The notes: generated by a model from the letters alone, not told the origin. A stretch of DNA of 25,084 bases from an uncultured bacterium (GCA_905214195.1 CAJMLH010000034.1:1-25084); one strand, 5' to 3'. Positions 8,232 through 16,962 are shown, counted from the first letter of the stretch. Translations and numbers: made by a program.

Positions 8232-9557
8232 CTACTCTCCTTTTTCGCCTTTTTCTCTGAATACGAATTTTATGGAGGTGCCTTCAAATCCGAATCCTTC
8301 TCTTATCTTGTTCTCCAGATATCTTGCATATGAAAAATGCATAAGCTCTCTCTTATTCACCTGAAAACTGAAAAGCGGAGGTTTCACCCCAACTTGAGCA
8401 GCATAATATACTTTCAGTTTTCTGCCCTTATCTGAAGGCGGCTGCTTCATCATCATTGCATCTTGAATCAAACTGTTAAGCTGACCTGTAGGTACTCTCA
8501 TAGCTCTCTTTTCTGCCACATATTTTGCCATTTCCATAACTTGGTTTACCCTTTGTTTTTCAGCTACGGAAATAAAAATAGTAGGAGCATATGACATAAA
8601 CAAAAGCTCTGATTCTATTTCTCTCTTAAAATCACGCATTGTGTTGGTTTCTTTTTCTATCAAATCCCATTTGTTAACCGTTACTATGATTCCCTTGCCT
8701 GCTTCATGGGCAACACCGGCTATTTTCTTATCTTGTTCTGTGAGACCCTCGACCGCATCTATCATAAGTACGCATACATCGCATCTTTCTATAGCGGCAA
8801 CAGCTCTAACGACACTGTACCTTTCTATATCTTCGTGCACTTTGCTTTTTCTTCTGATTCCGGCAGTATCTATTAAAATATACTTTTCGCCATCCCATTC
8901 AAACGGAGTATCTATAGAGTCTCTCGTTGTTCCTGCTATCGGTGAGACTATCACTCTGTTTTCCCCTAACAAGCAATTTACAAGGGAAGACTTTCCTACA
9001 TTTGGTTTTCCTATTACGGCAATTTTGATTGACTCGTCTTCCTCTGTATCCGCATCATCAGGAAAACTCTCCACAATCTCGTCAAGCACATCTCCGAAAT
9101 TAAGCATATTTGCAGCAGATACAGGAATAGGTTCTCCCATCCCAAGTTCATAAAAATCATAAAAATCATCAGGCAGTTTAGTAGGCTTATCAATTTTATT
9201 TACCACTAAAATCACCTTTTTGCCTGTACGCATAAGCATCATCGCAACTTCTCTGTCAGCAGCGGTAAGACCTTCTTTTCCGTCTACAATAAAGAGAATC
9301 ACATCTGCCATATCCATTGCAATCTGTGCCTGCTGTCTCATCTGAGATAATATTACATCTTGACTTGCAGGTTCGATTCCACCTGTATCTATCAGCGCAA
9401 AATGTACTGAATTCCACTCTGCTTCAGCGTATATTCTGTCTCTTGTAACCCCCGGAGTATCTTCTACTATGGAAATACGCTTTCCCACTATCTTGTTAAA
9501 AAAAGTGGATTTTCCCACATTAGGTCTTCCGACTATGGCAACTATAGGTTTACTCAT
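8232..9557 (-). CDS. der: Ribosome assembly GTPase Der (EngA)
   Basis: Der is an essential double GTPase that acts in maturation of the large ribosomal subunit. The 441-residue protein has two tandem G domains: P-loops GRPNVGKST (10-18) and GKPNVGKSS (182-190), NKID at 120-123 and NKWD in the second domain, with DTGG and DTAG switch II motifs respectively. A KH-like C-terminal domain (about 355-440) follows. The start at ATG 9557 has a very good AGGAGG about 8 nt away and overlaps the ftsY stop by 8 nt. Length and domain order are normal. The der-plsY-gpsA order is frequent in clostridia; here ftsY precedes der directly. Confidence 0.98.
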   Translation of the reverse strand: MSKPIVAIVGRPNVGKSTFFNKIVGKRISIVEDTPGVTRDRIYAEAEWNSVHFALIDTGGIEPASQDVILSQMRQQAQIAMDMADVILFIVDGKEGLTAADREVAMMLMRTGKKVILVVNKIDKPTKLPDDFYDFYELGMGEPIPVSAANMLNFGDVLDEIVESFPDDADTEEDESIKIAVIGKPNVGKSSLVNCLLGENRVIVSPIAGTTRDSIDTPFEWDGEKYILIDTAGIRRKSKVHEDIERYSVVRAVAAIERCDVCVLMIDAVEGLTEQDKKIAGVAHEAGKGIIVTVNKWDLIEKETNTMRDFKREIESELLFMSYAPTIFISVAEKQRVNQVMEMAKYVAEKRAMRVPTGQLNSLIQDAMMMKQPPSDKGRKLKVYYAAQVGVKPPLFSFQVNKRELMHFSYARYLENKIREGFGFEGTSIKFVFREKGEKGE

Positions 9558-10449
9558 CGAATATTCCTCCTATAAATTCTTCGGGAACAAATTCTTTCAA
9601 ATCTTCTATGCCCTCGCCAACGCCTATATATTTTATCGGCATATCAAACTCGTCAGCTATGGTTACTGCTATTCCCCCTTTAGCTGTTCCGTCAAGCTTG
9701 GTTATAACTATTCCTGTAATATCAGTCACATTTCCGAATTCCTGTGCTTGAGAAACGGCATTCTTGCCTGTTGTAGCGTCAAGCACCAACAGTGTTTCCT
9801 TTTCTGCTTCAGGATATTCTCTCTTGATGATACGATTCATCTTCTCAAGCTCTGTCATAAGGTTCTTTTTATTTTGAAGCCGTCCGGCAGTATCACATAT
9901 AAGAACATCTGTCTTTTTTGCCTTTGCCGACTGTATGGCATCATAAATAACAGCAGATGGGTCTGCCCCCTCTTGGTGACGAATCACATTTATGTTATTT
10001 CTCTCTCCCCATATCACAAGCTGTTCGGAAGCAGCCGCTCTGAAAGTGTCAGCAGCAGCCAGCATAACTGTTTTTCCTTCTTTTTTGCATTTATAGGCAA
10101 GCTTACCTATGGTAGTGGTTTTTCCTCCTCCGTTAATACCTATAACAAGGATTATAAGAGGTGTGTGGTCTGAAAGCCTGTGACGCTCTCCCTTGTCCAC
10201 AAGCTGTACCATTATCTTCTTCAAAGCTCCCTTTACACTTTCGGGATTAGTTATATAATCGTTTTTTATCGTATCTCTGAGCTTGTCCATTATAGTCATT
10301 GTTGTATCCATTCCTATATCTGAAGTTATCAATACTTCTTCAAGCTCATCCATCAAATCCTCGTCAACCTCGGCTCTTGCCATTATGACATCGCTTATTT
10401 TTTCGGACAATCTTCCGAAAAATGATTTTTTTTCTTTAAAAAGTGACAT
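9550..10449 (-). CDS. ftsY: Signal recognition particle receptor FtsY
   Basis: FtsY docks SRP-ribosome complexes at the membrane through a GTP-dependent pairing with Ffh. The 299-residue protein consists almost only of the N and G domains: a helical N domain (about 1-90), P-loop GINGGGKTTT (104-113), DTFRAAA, DTAGRLQNK and TKLDGTAKGG motifs. The long acidic A domain of enterobacterial FtsY is missing, which is normal for Gram-positive relatives. The start is ATG 10449 with AAAGGGG upstream. It lies 17 nt after smc and overlaps der by 8 nt. The smc-ftsY order is conserved in Bacillota, but the SRP partner genes ylxM and ffh, which often follow, are not here. Confidence 0.97.
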   Translation of the reverse strand: MSLFKEKKSFFGRLSEKISDVIMARAEVDEDLMDELEEVLITSDIGMDTTMTIMDKLRDTIKNDYITNPESVKGALKKIMVQLVDKGERHRLSDHTPLIILVIGINGGGKTTTIGKLAYKCKKEGKTVMLAAADTFRAAASEQLVIWGERNNINVIRHQEGADPSAVIYDAIQSAKAKKTDVLICDTAGRLQNKKNLMTELEKMNRIIKREYPEAEKETLLVLDATTGKNAVSQAQEFGNVTDITGIVITKLDGTAKGGIAVTIADEFDMPIKYIGVGEGIEDLKEFVPEEFIGGIFDE

Positions 10450-10466
10450 TCTTTCCCCTTTCCGGT

Positions 10467-13400
10467 TTATAAATCAAAATTGTCTCCCAGCCTTAAGGAC
10501 AGCACTTTTGATATTCCATGTTCAGGCATCGTTACTCCGTAGAGAACATCTGCATGTTCCATGGTTGCTTTCTGATGTGTAACTATTGTAAACTGTATAT
10601 CCTTAAAATTATGCAAGTATTTTGAAAATCTCTCGATATTATTATCGTCAAGGGCTGCTTCCACCTCGTCCAATATACAAAACGGTGTAGGTCTTGTCTT
10701 TAAAACGGCGAACATAAGCGCTATTGCAGTCATGGTCTTTTCTCCACCTGACATCAGGTTTATGTTTTGCAGTTTTTTCCCCGGCGGTTGAGCTACGATT
10801 TCTATCCCAGATTCTAAAGGATCATCTTCATTGTCCAATCTAAGTTCTGCATGACCTCCGCCAAACAATTGTTTAAAAATTTCTTCAAAATTTATCACTA
10901 TTTTGTCGAAATTTTCTTTAAACCTTGTCTTTATGGTTTTCTCCATGTCATCGACTATTGTCTGAAGCTGTTCCATTGCCTCTGTAATATCGCTTCTCTG
11001 ACCTAACAGAAATTCATATCTTTCGCTGATCTGTACATACTCGTCTATAGCTCCGACATTGACTTCTCCCAATTCTTTAAGTCTGTTCTTTATATCTCGG
11101 CTTTCCTTTTGTGCAGATGACATTACAAAATCATCTTTTTTAAACTCGATTGCCTGAAGATAAGATATTTCAAAATCTTCCCAAAGTTTATCTTTCAATG
11201 ACTCTAACTGCGCCTCATTTTTAGCTTTTCTTATCTCCTGTCTGTACTTTTCGTCCTGATATGAATTAAGACTGTCTTCAATAGCTTTCTTTTGAGTCCC
11301 TGCACTTTCTATTTTTTGTGAAAGTTCAAGCTTTTCTCCGTCAACTTTTGCTATATATTCTTCCAACAGAAGTTTTTCACCGGTTTTGGCTTTAACCTTT
11401 TCTTCTGAATCGTCAGAGCCGAAAAGTAAACTATTCTTTTCTTCTTCAAAGCCTTTAATCAAATCTCTTTTAACCGATATTTGGCTGTGTATTTCACCTA
11501 TGCTGTCATTTATTCTTTCTATAAGCTCCGTTATATGTTTAAGCTCAGCGTCAATCTTATTCTTTTCTATTCTTATATTCGTTATTTTTTCCGCAGCGTT
11601 ATCAGCTTCGTCCTTGACCGCTTCATGAATCTTCATTATCTGAGCAACCTCAGCCTTGGCTTTTTCACTTTCATTTTGCCAATAATAAGCTTCTTTTTTA
11701 AGCTCCTCAGACATACTGTCTGCATCGGCAAGGTCCTTTTCTATTGATGCAAGTCTTTGCTGCTGCATACTATTATTGTTAACTAAATCCTGATAGCTTG
11801 TATTTATATTTTTTATGCCAGCCTTTATATCCACTGCTTTAAGCTGCAAATTTTTTTCACGGTTTTCCCAATCAACCTTTCGGCGGCTTAGTTCCGATAT
11901 CAAATCCTTTGCGGCCTTAGTCTCTTCCTCAAGGGCTAACTTCTTTTGAGAAAGCATATTTACATGCTCTTCAAGCTTTGCGATTTCGCTTTTGCGTTCA
12001 AGAAGATTTGTAGTCTTGTTTTTATATTTTCCTCCCGTAATAGCTCCGCCTGCGTTTACTATCTCGCCTTCAACAGTTACAAACCTCAGAGGTGCTTTTT
12101 TTGAAAAGTCTATAGCGTCCTGCATATTCTCCACTATTGCTACTCTTCCCAAAAGGTATTCAAATACATTTTTAAATTTCTTGTCGTATTCCACAAGATC
12201 ACACGCAAGACCTACATATCCTTTCGAGCCGGAAATAGAAGCAGGTACATTGGCTCTGCTTCCCTTTATGGATTCTACAGGCAAGAATGTCAATCTTCCG
12301 GCTTTATTATCCTTTAAGGTTCTTATTGCCTCTTTAGCGTCTTTGTCTCTTAGACATATAATATTTTGCAATGAAGCACCCATAGCAGTCTCTACTGCCA
12401 CCTCAAGACCTGAGGGAACTTTCATAAGCTCTGCTGCCACTCCCTCTATGCCTTTTAGACCGGAAGTCTTCATTATAAATTTTACAGCACTGTTATAACC
12501 CTCATAATTACTTTCCATCTCTTCGATGGTATTTTTTCTTGTATTGCTTTGGCTCAGCTTTATGCTGATATGGCTCAGCTCCTTGTCTGTTAGGTTTTTT
12601 CTTTCTGTTGCCTTTGATAATTCTTGTTCTATGCTGCGGATTTCCGTTGCTGTTTCAGAAAGCATATCTTCACAGTCTTTCTGCTCTTTTTGGGCATTTT
12701 CCAGGTGTTCCTCAAAAGACTGCCTGTTTTCTTCAAGCAACTTGCTTTCTTCATTTATCTGTTCTTTTCTTTTTATGAGAGAATCTCTCAGACCTTCCAT
12801 GCTGCCTGCTTCAGATTTTTTGGATGTTACTTTGTTGTATGCTTCATACATTTTGTTTCTGTTCTCATCCAAATCCGAAACAAGTTTCGTCAGCCTGCAA
12901 TTTATCTCTCCTGCCTCTTGTATGCTATGGCTTAATTCTGAGTCTACTCTTTCAAGCTTTGCTTCGGTCTCTTCTTTCTGGGATATAAGACTTTCTGCAT
13001 TTTCAGATTCTCTTTTTTCCTTTTCGTTTAGTGAAGAAATTTCCTCTGTAACACGATTTATATCCTTTTCAAGAGTTTTCACCCTTTCAGCATCTAACTG
13101 GCTCTTATTTGTAAGGCGGCTTATTTCCTCTATATTTGCCACCAGTTCATTTCTTGCCTCTTTGCTCAGTTCTTCAAGGCTTTCGCTTTTCTGCTTATCT
13201 TCGGATAGTTTTTCATCTAAAGCACACTTTTCTTTAGTAAGCCTGTCTATTTCCTTTGCAAAGCTTTCGATATCAGCGTTGGCTGTTTCTTCGGCTTCTT
13301 CAAGCTTTTCTATGCTTCTGAGCGTTATGTTTATTTCCAGCTCCCTGAATCTGTCTCTGAGTTTAAGATATTCCTTTGCCTTTATGCTGTCCTCTCTAAG

Positions 13401-14012
13401 ACCGCCTATACGCCCTTCGATTTCTCCGATTATGTCATCTACTCTTTCAAGATTCATCTTTGCTGAAGAAAGCTTTCGTTCCGATTCCGCTTTCTTACTT
13501 TTGTACATAACAACACCGGCAGCTTCCTCAAATATTTCTCTCCTGCTTTCAGGCTTACTGCTTACAATTTCTGATATTTTTCCTTGCCCTATTATTGAAT
13601 AACCGTCTACTCCTATGCCGGTATCCATTATCAGTTCCCTAACATCTCTAAGGCGGCACTGATTATTGTTAATCAGATATTCACTTTCACCGGAGCGATA
13701 CATTCTTCTTGTTATAGCAACTTCATTATAATCTATGGGAAGCAATCCCTCTGTGTTGTCTATAACCAAGGTTACTTCTGCCATTCCCCTTGATTTTCTG
13801 CTGGCGGTACCGGAAAAAATAACTTCTTCCATCTTACCGCCTCTAAGCATCTTCGGACTTTGTTCTCCTAAAACCCATCTTATGGCATCACTTATATTAC
13901 TTTTGCCACTTCCGTTGGGTCCTACAATACAAGTAACTCCTTCATGAAATTCTATTACCGCAGGTTCTGCAAATGATTTGAACCCATGCATTTCCAGCCT
14001 TTTAAAATACAT
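10467..14012 (-). CDS. smc: Chromosome segregation/condensation ATPase SMC
   Basis: SMC forms the ring-shaped condensin core that compacts and separates the chromosome, working with ScpA and ScpB (not in this window). The 1181-residue protein has the full family layout: Walker A GPNGSGKS (31-38) in the N-terminal head, a long coiled coil (about 170-500), a globular hinge (about 505-640, with GLKGIEGVAAEL and a GGAITGG stretch), a second coiled coil (about 660-1010), and the C-terminal head with the ABC signature LMSGGEKT followed by Walker B FCILDEVEAALDD. Asp of Walker B and the neighbouring Glu are intact. The ATG at 14012 overlaps the end of rnc by 11 nt, with AGGAG about 9 nt upstream inside rnc. 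No truncation or frameshift is seen. Confidence 0.98.
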   Translation of the reverse strand: MYFKRLEMHGFKSFAEPAVIEFHEGVTCIVGPNGSGKSNISDAIRWVLGEQSPKMLRGGKMEEVIFSGTASRKSRGMAEVTLVIDNTEGLLPIDYNEVAITRRMYRSGESEYLINNNQCRLRDVRELIMDTGIGVDGYSIIGQGKISEIVSSKPESRREIFEEAAGVVMYKSKKAESERKLSSAKMNLERVDDIIGEIEGRIGGLREDSIKAKEYLKLRDRFRELEINITLRSIEKLEEAEETANADIESFAKEIDRLTKEKCALDEKLSEDKQKSESLEELSKEARNELVANIEEISRLTNKSQLDAERVKTLEKDINRVTEEISSLNEKEKRESENAESLISQKEETEAKLERVDSELSHSIQEAGEINCRLTKLVSDLDENRNKMYEAYNKVTSKKSEAGSMEGLRDSLIKRKEQINEESKLLEENRQSFEEHLENAQKEQKDCEDMLSETATEIRSIEQELSKATERKNLTDKELSHISIKLSQSNTRKNTIEEMESNYEGYNSAVKFIMKTSGLKGIEGVAAELMKVPSGLEVAVETAMGASLQNIICLRDKDAKEAIRTLKDNKAGRLTFLPVESIKGSRANVPASISGSKGYVGLACDLVEYDKKFKNVFEYLLGRVAIVENMQDAIDFSKKAPLRFVTVEGEIVNAGGAITGGKYKNKTTNLLERKSEIAKLEEHVNMLSQKKLALEEETKAAKDLISELSRRKVDWENREKNLQLKAVDIKAGIKNINTSYQDLVNNNSMQQQRLASIEKDLADADSMSEELKKEAYYWQNESEKAKAEVAQIMKIHEAVKDEADNAAEKITNIRIEKNKIDAELKHITELIERINDSIGEIHSQISVKRDLIKGFEEEKNSLLFGSDDSEEKVKAKTGEKLLLEEYIAKVDGEKLELSQKIESAGTQKKAIEDSLNSYQDEKYRQEIRKAKNEAQLESLKDKLWEDFEISYLQAIEFKKDDFVMSSAQKESRDIKNRLKELGEVNVGAIDEYVQISERYEFLLGQRSDITEAMEQLQTIVDDMEKTIKTRFKENFDKIVINFEEIFKQLFGGGHAELRLDNEDDPLESGIEIVAQPPGKKLQNINLMSGGEKTMTAIALMFAVLKTRPTPFCILDEVEAALDDNNIERFSKYLHNFKDIQFTIVTHQKATMEHADVLYGVTMPEHGISKVLSLRLGDNFDL

Positions 14013-14706
14013 CCGTTTCGCTCCTGTTCAGCTTACAAAGCGCAGTTCTTGCCGCATTTTGTTCAGCTTCTTTCTTACTTTTGCCACTTCCCTCTCCAAG
14101 AATTTTGCCATCATATGAAAGGTGTACAAAGAAGGTCTTGTTGTGAGCCGGCCCCTCTTCTCTGTCAGTGGTATATGTTATTGAAATATTTTTTCCGTTT
14201 TTTTGAAGTTTCTCTTGTATTTCAGACTTGTAATCCGAAAACAGCTTTCCTGCCACTGCCTCATCAACTATATCGCTGAAAGTCCTGAGTACAAAGTTTC
14301 TTGTTATTTCATATCCGCCGTCAAGATAAAGGGCGCCTATTACCGCTTCCATAGCATCTGCAAGTATAGACGCTCTGTTTCTGCCTCCTGCCATTTCCTC
14401 TCCCCGTCCTATATACATATAGCTTCCCAGGTCAAAATTTCTGGCAGCTCTTGCAAGAGAATTTTCACATACTATCAGAGCTCTCGTCTTAGTCAGTTTT
14501 CCCTCCGCATCTTTTTCCATTCTGTGAAAAAGTTCTGCGCTCACTATGGCGTCAAAAAATGCATCGCCAAGAAATTCAAGCCTCTCGTTATCCTGATGCT
14601 TTGTATTCTTTTCCCTGTTATATGAGCTGTGAGTCAGCGCCCTTTCAAGATACTTTCTATTTTTGAATTTATATCCTATTTCATCTTCAAATCTTTTAAT
14701 ATTCAC
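14002..14706 (-). CDS. rnc: Ribonuclease III
   Basis: This is the double-strand-specific endoribonuclease that matures rRNA and processes mRNAs. The 234-residue protein has the endonuclease domain (about 1-150) with NERLEFLGDA (Glu41, Glu44, Asp48) and DAMEAVIGA (Asp117, Glu120), matching the metal-binding acids of the family. A double-stranded-RNA-binding domain follows (about 155-228), ending in a KSKKEAEQNAARTAL helix. The reading frame begins with GTG at 14706, with AGAGGAG about 10 nt upstream inside plsX. No in-frame ATG fits before the first conserved residues. It overlaps plsX and smc by 11 nt on each side, implying coupled translation. The plsX-rnc-smc-ftsY order is partly ancestral in Bacillota, with acpP or fab genes missing in between. 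Confidence 0.97.
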   Translation of the reverse strand: MNIKRFEDEIGYKFKNRKYLERALTHSSYNREKNTKHQDNERLEFLGDAFFDAIVSAELFHRMEKDAEGKLTKTRALIVCENSLARAARNFDLGSYMYIGRGEEMAGGRNRASILADAMEAVIGALYLDGGYEITRNFVLRTFSDIVDEAVAGKLFSDYKSEIQEKLQKNGKNISITYTTDREEGPAHNKTFFVHLSYDGKILGEGSGKSKKEAEQNAARTALCKLNRSETDVF

Positions 14707-15712
14707 TTAAAGTAATCTCCTCTATCTCCAATACGGAATTCTGAATAGTATCCACAACATTCTCGGAAACATAAGGAATTCCTTTGAGGATAGTGTTTTT
14801 TACGGCATTTGCATTAGATGAGCCGTGCATCTTCACGATAGGTCCTTTTACTCCTAAAATAGGTGCACCGCCGTATTCTGAATAATCGAACTCTTCTTTA
14901 AGTTCTTTCAATTTATCCATAAGAAGAGCAGCTCCCAATTTAGCCTTTACACCGTCAGTAAACTTTCTTTTAATCACTTGAAGTATATTCCATGCAAGAC
15001 CCTCAGTCAGCTTAAGTAAAACATTTCCGGTAAAACCATCTGTAACTATAACATCACAAGCACCTTTTGGAACATCTCTTGCCTCTACATTACCGGTAAA
15101 GTTAAGATGGCTTTGTTCAAGAAGGTCATATGCTGCCTTTGTAAGAGTTGAACCCTTTGCTGCCTCTGCGCCTATATTAACAAGCCCTACCCTTGGTTTT
15201 TCTCTTCCTATAACCTTTTCCATATATATGTTGCCCATTATTCCAAATTCCAAAAGGTTGTTAGGCTTACAGTCCGCATTGGCGCCTGCATCTACAAGTA
15301 ATGATGGTTTACCGCCAACTATTGGATATATACATGCCAGAGCAGGCCTGTCTATACCTTGTATTCTTCCCAATATAAACAGTCCTCCTGCAAGCAGTGC
15401 TCCGGTAGAGCCGGCAGATATGAAAATATCTCCTTCTCCGTTTTTGACCATATTAAGACCTTTTACTATTGATGAATCCTTTTTTGATCTCACAGCTCGT
15501 ACAGGTGCCTCATCGTTGGAAATTACCTCCGATGCATTTATCACACTGATCTTTTGGCTGTCATATTTATATTTTTTAAGTTCGGGCAATATCAGATCCT
15601 CACGACCTATAATTGCTATCTGATGTTCTGTTTCCTTTGAAGCGAGTACAGCACCTTCCACTACAGAAGCAGGTGCATTGTCTCCACCCATTCCGTCAAG
15701 TATAATTTTCAT
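14696..15712 (-). CDS. plsX: Phosphate acyltransferase PlsX
   Basis: PlsX makes acyl-phosphate from acyl-ACP, supplying PlsY encoded in the same operon. The 338-residue protein opens with MKIILDGMGGDNAP and contains the characteristic SAGSTGALLAGG, DAGANADC, VNIGAEAAKG and VTDGFTGNVLLK motifs. I chose ATG 15712 because AAGGAGG precedes it by about 6 nt and the family begins here; a start eight codons earlier would add an acidic tail. It is the first gene of the nine-gene operon. No FapR gene, and no sequence I would accept as a FapR box, is seen upstream. A possible promoter lies at 15738-15766. Confidence 0.97.
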   Translation of the reverse strand: MKIILDGMGGDNAPASVVEGAVLASKETEHQIAIIGREDLILPELKKYKYDSQKISVINASEVISNDEAPVRAVRSKKDSSIVKGLNMVKNGEGDIFISAGSTGALLAGGLFILGRIQGIDRPALACIYPIVGGKPSLLVDAGANADCKPNNLLEFGIMGNIYMEKVIGREKPRVGLVNIGAEAAKGSTLTKAAYDLLEQSHLNFTGNVEARDVPKGACDVIVTDGFTGNVLLKLTEGLAWNILQVIKRKFTDGVKAKLGAALLMDKLKELKEEFDYSEYGGAPILGVKGPIVKMHGSSNANAVKNTILKGIPYVSENVVDTIQNSVLEIEEITLSEY

Positions 15713-15737
15713 AATATCCTCCTTATCTTCGGGCACA

Positions 15738-15766
15738 ATTATACATATTCTATATTATCACAAAGC
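15738..15766 (-). promoter_or_regulatory. Weak promoter candidate for the plsX operon
   Basis: A perfect TATAAT (15738-15743) lies 17 nt from GCTTTG (15761-15766), a poor -35. The predicted start is about 20 nt upstream of the plsX ATG. The AT-rich context makes chance matches likely. Confidence 0.3.
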
Positions 15767-15779
15767 TGCAAAAAAGCCA

Positions 15780-15940
15780 AATATAAAAAGCCTCAGCTCC
15801 GGCAAAAAGTCGTGTTGTAAGGTTCATACATGGTCATTACATAGCCGATGACGGATGCTTCCAAACTAAAACTTATATTCTTTATAAATACTGTGAAAAT
15901 TGCTGCACAATTCAGTAGTTTTATACAAGCGATAAATAAA
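15780..15940. other. Spacer between plsX and flavin reductase; stop-free stretch, unexplained
   Basis: No convincing gene is present between plsX and the terminator of the flavin reductase. On the minus strand one frame is free of stops from 15975 down to a TGA at 15793-15795 (about 60 codons), but it has no start with a ribosome site. On the plus strand a 37-codon ATG frame (15848-15961) also has no ribosome site and ends inside the terminator hairpin. Small dyads occur, such as CAT/GTCAT pairing with ATGAC/ATG around 15829-15857 and AATTG-CTGCA-CAATT near 15900. It could be a small structured RNA or a gene remnant. Confidence 0.3.
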
Positions 15941-15970
15941 AAAGCTCTGTCCGGTTGTTGACAGAGCTTT
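15934..15970 (-). terminator. Rho-independent terminator of the flavin reductase gene
   Basis: A perfect 11-bp stem AAAGCTCTGTC/GACAGAGCTTT (15941-15951 with 15960-15970), 8-nt loop, is followed on the minus strand by TTTATTTAT, giving a run of six T at the stem end. It lies 41 nt after the flavin reductase stop. The plus-strand side has a poorer T tract. Confidence 0.85.
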
Positions 15971-16011
15971 GCTGTTTATTTGAAAACAAAAATTTATTCC
16001 CTTAATATTAT

Positions 16012-16572
16012 TTACTTTAGTTTAAGGCCGTCGCTAAATGCATTCCCTACCTTTTCCCCCACTTTTAAATATGCATTGTTTACAGGATCGAAGATTATAG
16101 GATTAAACTTTGACGGATCAATTTTGCCGTTTTCATCCAATATGGATGTGTCGGCACTGACATTTACTATTTCCCCAACCATACGGCAGCTTTCCGGATC
16201 GTAGCTTATAAGATTACATTCAACTGCCATGGGAAGTTCTTCAATAAGCGGTGCATCTACAAAATCCGATTTTAAAGTATGAAATCCCGCTCTTTCAAAT
16301 TTGTCAGGCACTTTATTGGCGGAAACCACGCCTACATAGTCGCAAGGAATGACATGTGCTTCATCTGCCATGCTTACAGTAAAAGCCTTGCGGGCTATAA
16401 TGTTTTTAACGCTCTTGTGACCTGCGCTTAGGCACATGGTAAGTTCAGTATCGTTGCTTATACCTCCCCATGCCGCATTCATTGCATCGGGAATTCCGTT
16501 TTCGTCATAGGTGGCGATTATGAATACAGGCTGAGGATATGTATAAGGCTTTGCTCCTAAATTCTTTCTCAT
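16012..16572 (-). CDS. Flavin reductase (flavoredoxin-like) family protein
   Basis: The 186-residue protein belongs to the FMN-binding split-barrel flavin reductase family: the N-terminal PVFIIATYDENGIPDAMN segment, the AAWGGISND stretch and the SAGHKSVKNI segment, where FMN contacts are expected, are typical of flavoredoxin-like members. Such proteins bind FMN and pass electrons in anaerobes; the physiological partner cannot be told. ATG 16572 has a full AAAGGAGG about 8 nt upstream. It is a single-gene unit with a near-consensus sigma-A promoter (16604-16632) and its own terminator (15934-15970). It is divergent from the tRNA-Ala gene. Family is confident; the exact electron donor and acceptor are not known. 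Confidence 0.87.
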   Translation of the reverse strand: MRKNLGAKPYTYPQPVFIIATYDENGIPDAMNAAWGGISNDTELTMCLSAGHKSVKNIIARKAFTVSMADEAHVIPCDYVGVVSANKVPDKFERAGFHTLKSDFVDAPLIEELPMAVECNLISYDPESCRMVGEIVNVSADTSILDENGKIDPSKFNPIIFDPVNNAYLKVGEKVGNAFSDGLKLK

Positions 16573-16603
16573 AATTTAACCTCCTTTAATTACGATTATT
16601 TAT

Positions 16604-16632
16604 ATTATAAAAAGACCTGATTATTAAGTCAA
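16604..16632 (-). promoter_or_regulatory. Sigma-A promoter of the flavin reductase gene
   Basis: Minus-strand TTGACT (16627-16632), a 17-nt spacer and a perfect TATAAT (16604-16609). The expected start site leaves a leader of about 25 nt containing the AGGAGG site. Confidence 0.8.
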
Positions 16633-16708
16633 GCTTTTAGGTTAAGCAAAGCATCCTGTAACTGCCGGTAATAATTTTTCTAAATTTATGTGTATAGACG
16701 GTAAAACC

Positions 16709-16737
16709 TTGCGCCTGCCAAATCAGTGTGTTATAAT
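16709..16737 (+). promoter_or_regulatory. Promoter candidate for tRNA-Ala
   Basis: TTGCGC (16709-16714), a 17-nt spacer and TATAAT (16732-16737) preceded by TGT, an extended -10. The tRNA begins about 63 nt after the predicted start site, a longer leader than usual but acceptable. Confidence 0.55.
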
Positions 16738-16806
16738 AATTTTATCAAATTACTGGAATTTAACATTTCAAGTAATGTTTTATGACGCATTATATAAATA
16801 ATATAT

Positions 16807-16882
16807 GGGGCATTGGCGCAGCTGGGAGCGCGTTTGACTGGCAGTCAAAAGGTCAGGGGTTCGAACCCCCTATGCTCCACCA
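16807..16882 (+). tRNA. tRNA-Ala (anticodon GGC)
   Basis: The 76-nt sequence folds into a full cloverleaf: acceptor GGGGCAT with ATGCTCC, D stem GCGC/GCGC, anticodon stem TTTGA/TCAAA with loop CTGGCAG, and T stem AGGGG/CCCCT around TTCGAAC. The anticodon GGC (16840-16842) reads GCC and GCU. The third acceptor pair is G-T (G3-U70), the identity element of alanine tRNA. The 3' CCA is encoded (16880-16882). It is a lone tRNA gene, followed by its own terminator. No integrase or duplicated 3' end is seen nearby. Confidence 0.97.
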
Positions 16883-16890
16883 ATTGGTAT

Positions 16891-16937
16891 AAATCCGAAC
16901 TTGAATATAAGTTCGGATTTTGTGTTTTCCGTTTTTT
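16891..16937 (+). terminator. Terminator of tRNA-Ala
   Basis: A perfect 12-bp stem AAATCCGAACTT/AAGTTCGGATTT (16891-16902 with 16909-16920), 6-nt loop, followed by TGTGTTTTCC and six T. It begins 8 nt after the CCA end. Confidence 0.85.
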
Positions 16938-16962
16938 ATGAAATAATTATAAAGGATTTAAA

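Noticed and set aside
12526..13602. Plus-strand open frame of 358 codons, Ser/Phe/Leu-rich
   Set aside because: It mirrors the coiled-coil part of smc; Glu/Lys-rich coils give long serine- and phenylalanine-rich frames on the other strand.
15791..15804. Possible terminator GCC...GGC next to a run of A/T upstream of plsX
   Set aside because: Only three base pairs can form; too weak to count as a terminator.
15848..15961. Small plus-strand ATG frame of 37 codons upstream of plsX
   Set aside because: No ribosome site, and its stop lies inside the flavin reductase terminator hairpin. Kept only as part of the finding on this spacer.
16807..16882. tRNA-Ala as an integration site for a mobile element
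   Set aside because: No integrase and no second copy of the tRNA 3' end is visible within the window; the neighbouring genes are ordinary.
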